The notes beneath the pieces were generated by a model, which was given only the letters and a program-made list of their open reading frames with translations, ran no database searches and had not been told where the DNA came from. 64,000 nucleotides of DNA from contig JADLBH010000001.1 of assembly GCA_020847855.1 (NCBI GenBank), forward strand, positions 1-64,000, in the 5' to 3' direction. How positions within the stretch are numbered: the stretch's first letter is position 1; each line of letters begins with the position of its first letter. The stretch is from Fimbriimonadaceae bacterium. Lineage in GTDB: Bacteria > Armatimonadota > Fimbriimonadia > Fimbriimonadales > Fimbriimonadaceae. Both the position numbers and the translations under genes were made by a program. This document shows, in pieces, positions 60,022-64,000 of this stretch.

Positions 60022-61028
60022 TGGCGCTGATCGAGAACACGGAAAAGGTCAACTATCTGAACGCCCTGCGCGAGGCGATCTTCGAGGAGTTCGAGCTTAA
60101 CGAAAACTTCATCGCGATCGGGGAGGACATCGGCTTGCTCGGCGGTGCGTTCGGCGTGACCGACGGATTGCAGGCGCGGTTTGGCACCGATCGGGTCTAT
60201 GACGCGCCGATCAGCGAGGCCACGATCGTGGGCACCGCCTGTGGGCTTTGCCTGAACGGAAAGCGGGCGATGGTGGAGATGCAGTTCATTGACTTCATCT
60301 CCTGCGGCTTCGACCAGATCGTGAACATGGTCGCGACGTACCACTACCGGACCGCGGGCGAGGTCAGCATCCCGATGGTGATCCGCGGCCCGGCCGGGGC
60401 CTATGGCGGCGGTGCGCTCTATCACAGCCAGATGAACGAGGCGTGGTTCGCCAACTCTCCTGGGCTCAAGATCGTTTGCCCCAGCACCCCCGCGGATGCA
60501 AAGGGCCTGCTCAAGAGCGCGCTGCGCGACCCGAACCCCGTGATCTTCTACGAGATCAAGGAGCTCTACCGCAAGCGCCAGATCGAAGAGCCGGTGGAGC
60601 GCGGGGACGCCTCCCTCGTACCCCTGGGCAAAGCCAAGGTCAGGAGGGAAGGAAGCGATGTCACGATCGTCACCTATGGCCAGAACGTCTACCACTGTCT
60701 GGACGCGGCCAACAACCTCAAGGCCGAGGGATTCGAGGCCGAGGTCATTGACCTGCGGACTTTGGTTCCCTTGGACAAACAGACCGTGATCGAGTCCATG
60801 ACCAAGACGAACCGGCTTGTGGTCGTGAACGAGGCCCCAAGGACGTGCGGCTTTGCGGGCGAGGTTCTCGCGAACGTCGCGGAGGAGGCCTTCGAGCTCC
60901 TCGATGCGCCTCCTGTGCGCATCAGTCGAATGGACACCCCAGTGCCGTGGGCGAAGCCCCTTGAGATGCACGTTCTGCCGAGCGTAGAGAGTATCACCGA
61001 GGCGGCCCTGAGGACGTGCCGATACTAA
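60021..61028 (+). CDS. 2-oxoacid dehydrogenase E1 component, beta subunit
   Basis: Partner of the alpha subunit, 335 residues. IAIGEDIGLLGGAFGVTDGL, YDAPISEATIVGTACGLCLN, EMQFIDFISCGFDQIVNMVA, GPAGAYGGGALYHSQMNEAW and the C-terminal transketolase domain (VTIVTYGQNVYHCLDAANNL) are diagnostic. It completes the ThDP site with the alpha subunit. It is convergent with the serpin gene, three bases between the stops. Confidence 0.93.
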   Translation: MALIENTEKVNYLNALREAIFEEFELNENFIAIGEDIGLLGGAFGVTDGLQARFGTDRVYDAPISEATIVGTACGLCLNGKRAMVEMQFIDFISCGFDQIVNMVATYHYRTAGEVSIPMVIRGPAGAYGGGALYHSQMNEAWFANSPGLKIVCPSTPADAKGLLKSALRDPNPVIFYEIKELYRKRQIEEPVERGDASLVPLGKAKVRREGSDVTIVTYGQNVYHCLDAANNLKAEGFEAEVIDLRTLVPLDKQTVIESMTKTNRLVVVNEAPRTCGFAGEVLANVAEEAFELLDAPPVRISRMDTPVPWAKPLEMHVLPSVESITEAALRTCRY

Positions 61029-61031
61029 CTC

Positions 61032-62222
61032 CTATCGCGGATTGTGGACGGCGGCGATGATCAGCGGGATCTGCCGATCTCGATAGGAGCAGTCTACGAG
61101 CAAGAGGAAAGGACGGTTCACGAGGAACTCGTTGCCTGAGGGCTTCGGCGTTGGCCCAGGCTCAGTGCCATGACCGGGCGCGCCGAGTTCGAGAACGATC
61201 CGCTGGTGAACGGCGATCGGCAACCTGTCCTCTAGTTCGTGAGAGAGATAGCGGAGATCCGCGCTCTGGATCGTCTCGCCCCCCGGTAGGCGAGCGAGCG
61301 AAGGTACAAGGTTCGCCTCGGTGTCCGATCGGAAGGCCGGAAACCGCAAGCGTCCGGACTTCGAGACGAACGCGGCCTCGGATCGTTCGATGAGCCCCGA
61401 AGCCAGGTCGTCCAAGGCCACCTGGAGAGTCTTGCCTTCCCTTGGAATGACGAACGTTGTCTGAATCGCGCCAGCGCGCACCCTTGCAATCCGGGTTCCG
61501 TCCAGGTCGGCAGTCTGAAACTCGTGGGTCAGGGATACCATCGGCAACCGGGCCTCCCCGGTCGCTGATTGGAACCGACCCGTCGTAGTCTCGACTCCGC
61601 CAAGCGTGGCCGCGATCGCGTGGCTGAAGACCATGGCCGTGCGGGTGTCGAGTGATTCGAAGAGGCGCGGGATGCGTCCGCGGGTCTGCTTATCGCACCA
61701 TGTGTTGATCTGGCTGAGCGACTCGCGGCCCGCGGAACCCAAGTTCGTCACCTTGGCCCAATAGGCGGGTGCAACGTCCTCTTGAAACTCCGGGCGCACG
61801 GGGAGGGGCCAGACGCACCAGGCCGAGTTCGCGATCGTGACTTCCTTGTTCTGTGCCAACGCGGTCAAGAGGGAGGCTTGCGCCTCGTTGTACGTCTCCA
61901 GGCTTCCCGGAGTCACTCGGAGCATCTCCAAGAGCCGGTCGCGGGTGGGGCCGTCGGCCGCGTTTGCCATGAGCGCAAGGGCTTGGGTGGTCCCGGCCGG
62001 GGCCACGACCCCGTTCGAGTTTCCCGTTCCCAGCCGGGCAGCTCGGGCGAGTTCCCACCCAAACTGCCGAATGCCCGCGAGGGCCCTCGCTCCCGCTTCG
62101 GAAGGCGCGACCTTGAGGCCGGTGACCGTGCTCGTGGTCTTGGACCCGAGATAAGCGATCTCCCCGTCCTGGTTCCGGCATCCGCCAGCGAGCAGGGCCG
62201 CGAGAACGACGAAGAGCCTCAT
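61032..62222 (-). CDS. Serpin-family lipoprotein
   Basis: The protein has 396 residues. A lipoprotein signal (MRLFVVLAALLAGGC, C15 lipidated) tethers a serpin fold: ANSAWCVWPLPVRPEFQEDV, INTWCDKQTRGRIPRLFES, TTFVIPREGKTLQVALDDL, and the C-terminal FLVNRPFLLLVDCSYRDR with AAVHNPR. The reactive-loop hinge, normally E-E-G-T-E-A plus small residues, reads GHGTEPGPTPKPSG, with Pro and Gly that should block loop insertion, so inhibition by the classic mechanism is doubtful. TAGAGT lies seven bases before ATG 62222. Confidence 0.87.
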   Translation of the reverse strand: MRLFVVLAALLAGGCRNQDGEIAYLGSKTTSTVTGLKVAPSEAGARALAGIRQFGWELARAARLGTGNSNGVVAPAGTTQALALMANAADGPTRDRLLEMLRVTPGSLETYNEAQASLLTALAQNKEVTIANSAWCVWPLPVRPEFQEDVAPAYWAKVTNLGSAGRESLSQINTWCDKQTRGRIPRLFESLDTRTAMVFSHAIAATLGGVETTTGRFQSATGEARLPMVSLTHEFQTADLDGTRIARVRAGAIQTTFVIPREGKTLQVALDDLASGLIERSEAAFVSKSGRLRFPAFRSDTEANLVPSLARLPGGETIQSADLRYLSHELEDRLPIAVHQRIVLELGAPGHGTEPGPTPKPSGNEFLVNRPFLLLVDCSYRDRQIPLIIAAVHNPR

Positions 62223-62229
62223 ACTACGA

Positions 62230-62235
62230 ACTCTA
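62230..62235 (-). promoter_or_regulatory. -10 box (TAGAGT) for the serpin gene
   Basis: It lies seven bases before ATG 62222. Confidence 0.4.
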
Positions 62236-62260
62236 CGCTACCAGGCGACCCAGCCTACGG

Positions 62261-63040
62261 CTAGACCGCGGCACCGAGGTAGGCCTCGATCACCTTGGGG
62301 TCATTGCGGATCGCGTCGGGCGGCCCTTGGGCGATCTCCTCGCCGTGATCCAGGACCACGATCCGCTCGCAGAGGCCCATGACGAACCGCATGTCGTGCT
62401 CGATGAGCAGAACCGTCTTGTCGAAGTCGTCTCGGATCCTGCGGACGGTCTGTTGCAGATCCACCTTCTCGTTCGGGTTCATCCCGGCGGCGGGCTCGTC
62501 GAGCAAGAGCAGCTCAGGCTGGGTCGCCATGGCGCGGGCGATCTCGAGCCTGCGCTGGCGCCCGTAGGCCAGGTCTCCGCTCCGCTCTTCCGCGACATCA
62601 GAGAGACCGACCACATCGAGGAGTTCGAGCGCCTGACGCCGCAGCTCCTTCGTTTCGCGAATCGCGGAGGGGAGCAGCCCCAGCCCCGAGCCCAGGCCGG
62701 TGCGATGACGGAGATACGCGGCCACCATGACGTTCTCCACGGCAGAGAGCGCCTTGAAGAGCCGGATGTTCTGGAACGTGCGACAGATGCCGAGCTTGGC
62801 GATCTTCGCGCTAGCCATGCCCGAGATGTCCCGGCCCATGAACTCGATCGAGCCGGATGTGGGCGGGTACAGCCCCGTGACCAGGTTGAAGCAAGTAGTC
62901 TTTCCCGCACCGTTCGGGCCGATCAGCCCGAACAGGTCGCCCTTCATGAGGTCGAAGCTGACGCAATTCACCGCGATCAGGCCGCCGAACTTGATCGTGG
63001 CCTCCTTAAGCCGAAGGACGGGCGTAGCGTTCTCGCTCAC
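62261..63040 (-). CDS. livG: Branched-chain amino acid ABC transporter ATPase (LivG)
   Basis: ATP-hydrolysing subunit of a Liv-type importer, 259 residues. Walker A GPNGAGKTT (about 41-49), a Q loop at RTFQNIRLF, signature-like LAYGRQRRLEIARAM (family LSYGQQRR), Walker B LLLLDEPAAGMNP and switch H in LIEHDMRFVM. The R-T-F-Q-N-I-R-L-F string is typical of LivG. GTG 63040 overlaps the livM stop as GTGA. LivF is expected next but the next gene downstream is the serpin. Confidence 0.94.
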   Translation of the reverse strand: MSENATPVLRLKEATIKFGGLIAVNCVSFDLMKGDLFGLIGPNGAGKTTCFNLVTGLYPPTSGSIEFMGRDISGMASAKIAKLGICRTFQNIRLFKALSAVENVMVAAYLRHRTGLGSGLGLLPSAIRETKELRRQALELLDVVGLSDVAEERSGDLAYGRQRRLEIARAMATQPELLLLDEPAAGMNPNEKVDLQQTVRRIRDDFDKTVLLIEHDMRFVMGLCERIVVLDHGEEIAQGPPDAIRNDPKVIEAYLGAAV

Positions 63041-64000
63041 GCCTTGGCTCCCGATGTTCGACGTCGCAGCCGTTTTCCGATCCCGTCCCAACTGAACTCG
63101 TGGTGCCCCATGATCCCGGCAGGGCGCAATAGCATCAGCGCGATGAGCACGAGCGCAAAGATCGCCATGCGAAGCTCCGCCATCGTGTAGTTCCGAGAGC
63201 GCAGGAAGGGCACGCCGTGCAATGCGAGACTCCCCAAGTAGACGAGCAGGGCCGTGGCGGCCAACGCCCCCAGGTTCCCAGCCCAGCGCTGCCACTTCGA
63301 GCCGACCACCTTCGCCTGCACGACCCGCAAGAGCCAGACCAGCACGATCACGCCGACCAGCCCCGCCGCCACGGCCGGGCCCCCGATCGAGATCGCCTTG
63401 CTCGTCCCCGGCTGCTTCATGAGCCGCAGATACTCCGGCAACAAGTAGAGGAGCAGGCCCGCGATCGCCGATCCCGTGACCGATCCAGTACCGCCCATCA
63501 CCACCATCGTGAGAACGATGAAGGACTGGTACATGTCGAAGTTCAGAGGAGTGATGAACACCTGGAACGGGGCATAGATCGCGCCCGCCGCCCCCGCGAG
63601 CATCGAGCCCACCACGAAGGCCGTGACCTTCACCTTCGTCACCTGCACTCCCATGGCGGAGCTCGCAATCTCGTCCTCCCGCACCGCGAGGAAGGGAAGG
63701 CCGTGCGCAGACTTGAGGAGGTTCCGACAGATCGCGATCGTGAGGATCGCGAGCAGCCACATCAGCATGATGCTGGGAGGGGCGGGTTCCACGCGGCAGT
63801 CAATGCCAAAGCTGCCACCCAGCGCCTTCACGTTCTGCACCACGATGCGGATGATCTCGCCAAAGCCGAGCGTCACGATTGCGAGATAGTCCCCGCGGAG
63901 GCGCAAGGAGGGAAGGCCGACGACAAGCCCCGCGATCCCCGCGACCACTGAGCCCGCAACGACCATGAGCACGACCCATGCCGTGGAGTCCAGAGGTTGC
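63037..64000 (-). CDS. livM: Branched-chain amino acid ABC transporter permease (LivM), 5' end beyond window
   Basis: Permease subunit, at least 320 residues visible with the start outside the window (the frame stays open to base 64000). LPSLRLRGDYLAIVTLGFGE, the VREDEIASSAMGVQVTKVKV docking loop and the TGSVTGSAIAGLLLYLLPEY helix are characteristic of LivM. The C-terminus adds about 60 residues with extra helices and a basic end. It is coupled to livG by a GTGA overlap. Confidence 0.93.
   Translation of the reverse strand, partial: QPLDSTAWVVLMVVAGSVVAGIAGLVVGLPSLRLRGDYLAIVTLGFGEIIRIVVQNVKALGGSFGIDCRVEPAPPSIMLMWLLAILTIAICRNLLKSAHGLPFLAVREDEIASSAMGVQVTKVKVTAFVVGSMLAGAAGAIYAPFQVFITPLNFDMYQSFIVLTMVVMGGTGSVTGSAIAGLLLYLLPEYLRLMKQPGTSKAISIGGPAVAAGLVGVIVLVWLLRVVQAKVVGSKWQRWAGNLGALAATALLVYLGSLALHGVPFLRSRNYTMAELRMAIFALVLIALMLLRPAGIMGHHEFSWDGIGKRLRRRTSGAKA

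Overview
The window is a GC-rich (about 60-65% by eye) bacterial chromosome segment, densely packed on both strands, with no phage, transposase or CRISPR signal. The prepilin-like protein with a C-terminal DUF1559-type body (54156-54971), the many secreted beta-rich proteins, the futalosine menaquinone gene mqnC, the LL-diaminopimelate-type aminotransferase and the HspR/DnaJ pair together suggest Armatimonadota (Fimbriimonadia-like). This is inferred from gene style, not from a marker phylogeny.

Layout. 1-2090: cell-surface polysaccharide genes on the minus strand (a membrane protein cut by the window edge, two family-2 glycosyltransferases). 2180-9780: LysM/NlpC-P60 wall hydrolase, tRNA-Glu, Nif3-like protein, DUF1385 protein, family-4 glycosyltransferase, MFS exporter, tRNA-Thr and a lysine/alanine-rich basic protein. 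9874-12884: panC-panB, peroxiredoxin, CBS-pair protein, small membrane protein. 12983-20561 (plus): zinc-ribbon protein, a sugar ABC importer without its ATPase, DivIVA-like protein, DUF167 protein, a NarL-type two-component pair, mqnC. 20574-27017 (minus): prs, glmU, a short leuA-type gene, guaB, hspR, dnaJ. 27148-32214: HDOD protein, aldo/keto reductase, two exported beta-rich proteins; then a frameshifted secreted gene (32373-32917).

33247-39860 is the S10/spc ribosomal protein cluster rplC-D-W-B-rpsS-rplV-rpsC-rplP-rpmC-rpsQ-rplN-X-E. It begins without rpsJ and ends at rplE, where ispG follows. The rplE frame carries an in-frame amber codon 25 codons after its start, at a position that aligns with a normal residue of L5; this is the most surprising observation in the window. 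41798-47713: aminotransferase, membrane protein, folC, SIMPL and BON proteins, secreted subtilase. 47819-49873: two unrecognised genes between matching GCGCCCC/GGGGCGC palindromes. 50015-57724 (minus): a membrane pyrophosphatase with a roughly 260-residue insertion, a zinc-ribbon membrane protein, the prepilin-like protein, an ECF sigma factor with an STN-domain partner, and a polytopic membrane protein. 57786-64000: a thioredoxin fusion, 2-oxoacid dehydrogenase E1 alpha and beta, a serpin lipoprotein, and livG/livM of a branched-chain amino acid importer running off the end.

Two organisational themes recur. First, about fifteen isolated or first-in-operon genes have a TANNNT-type -10 box ending only 5-10 bases before the start codon, which implies leaderless transcripts; genes inside operons instead show GGAGG-like sites or 4-base start/stop overlaps (ATGA, GTGA, TTGA, CTGA). 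Second, several genes are followed by long perfect hairpins without a U-tract.
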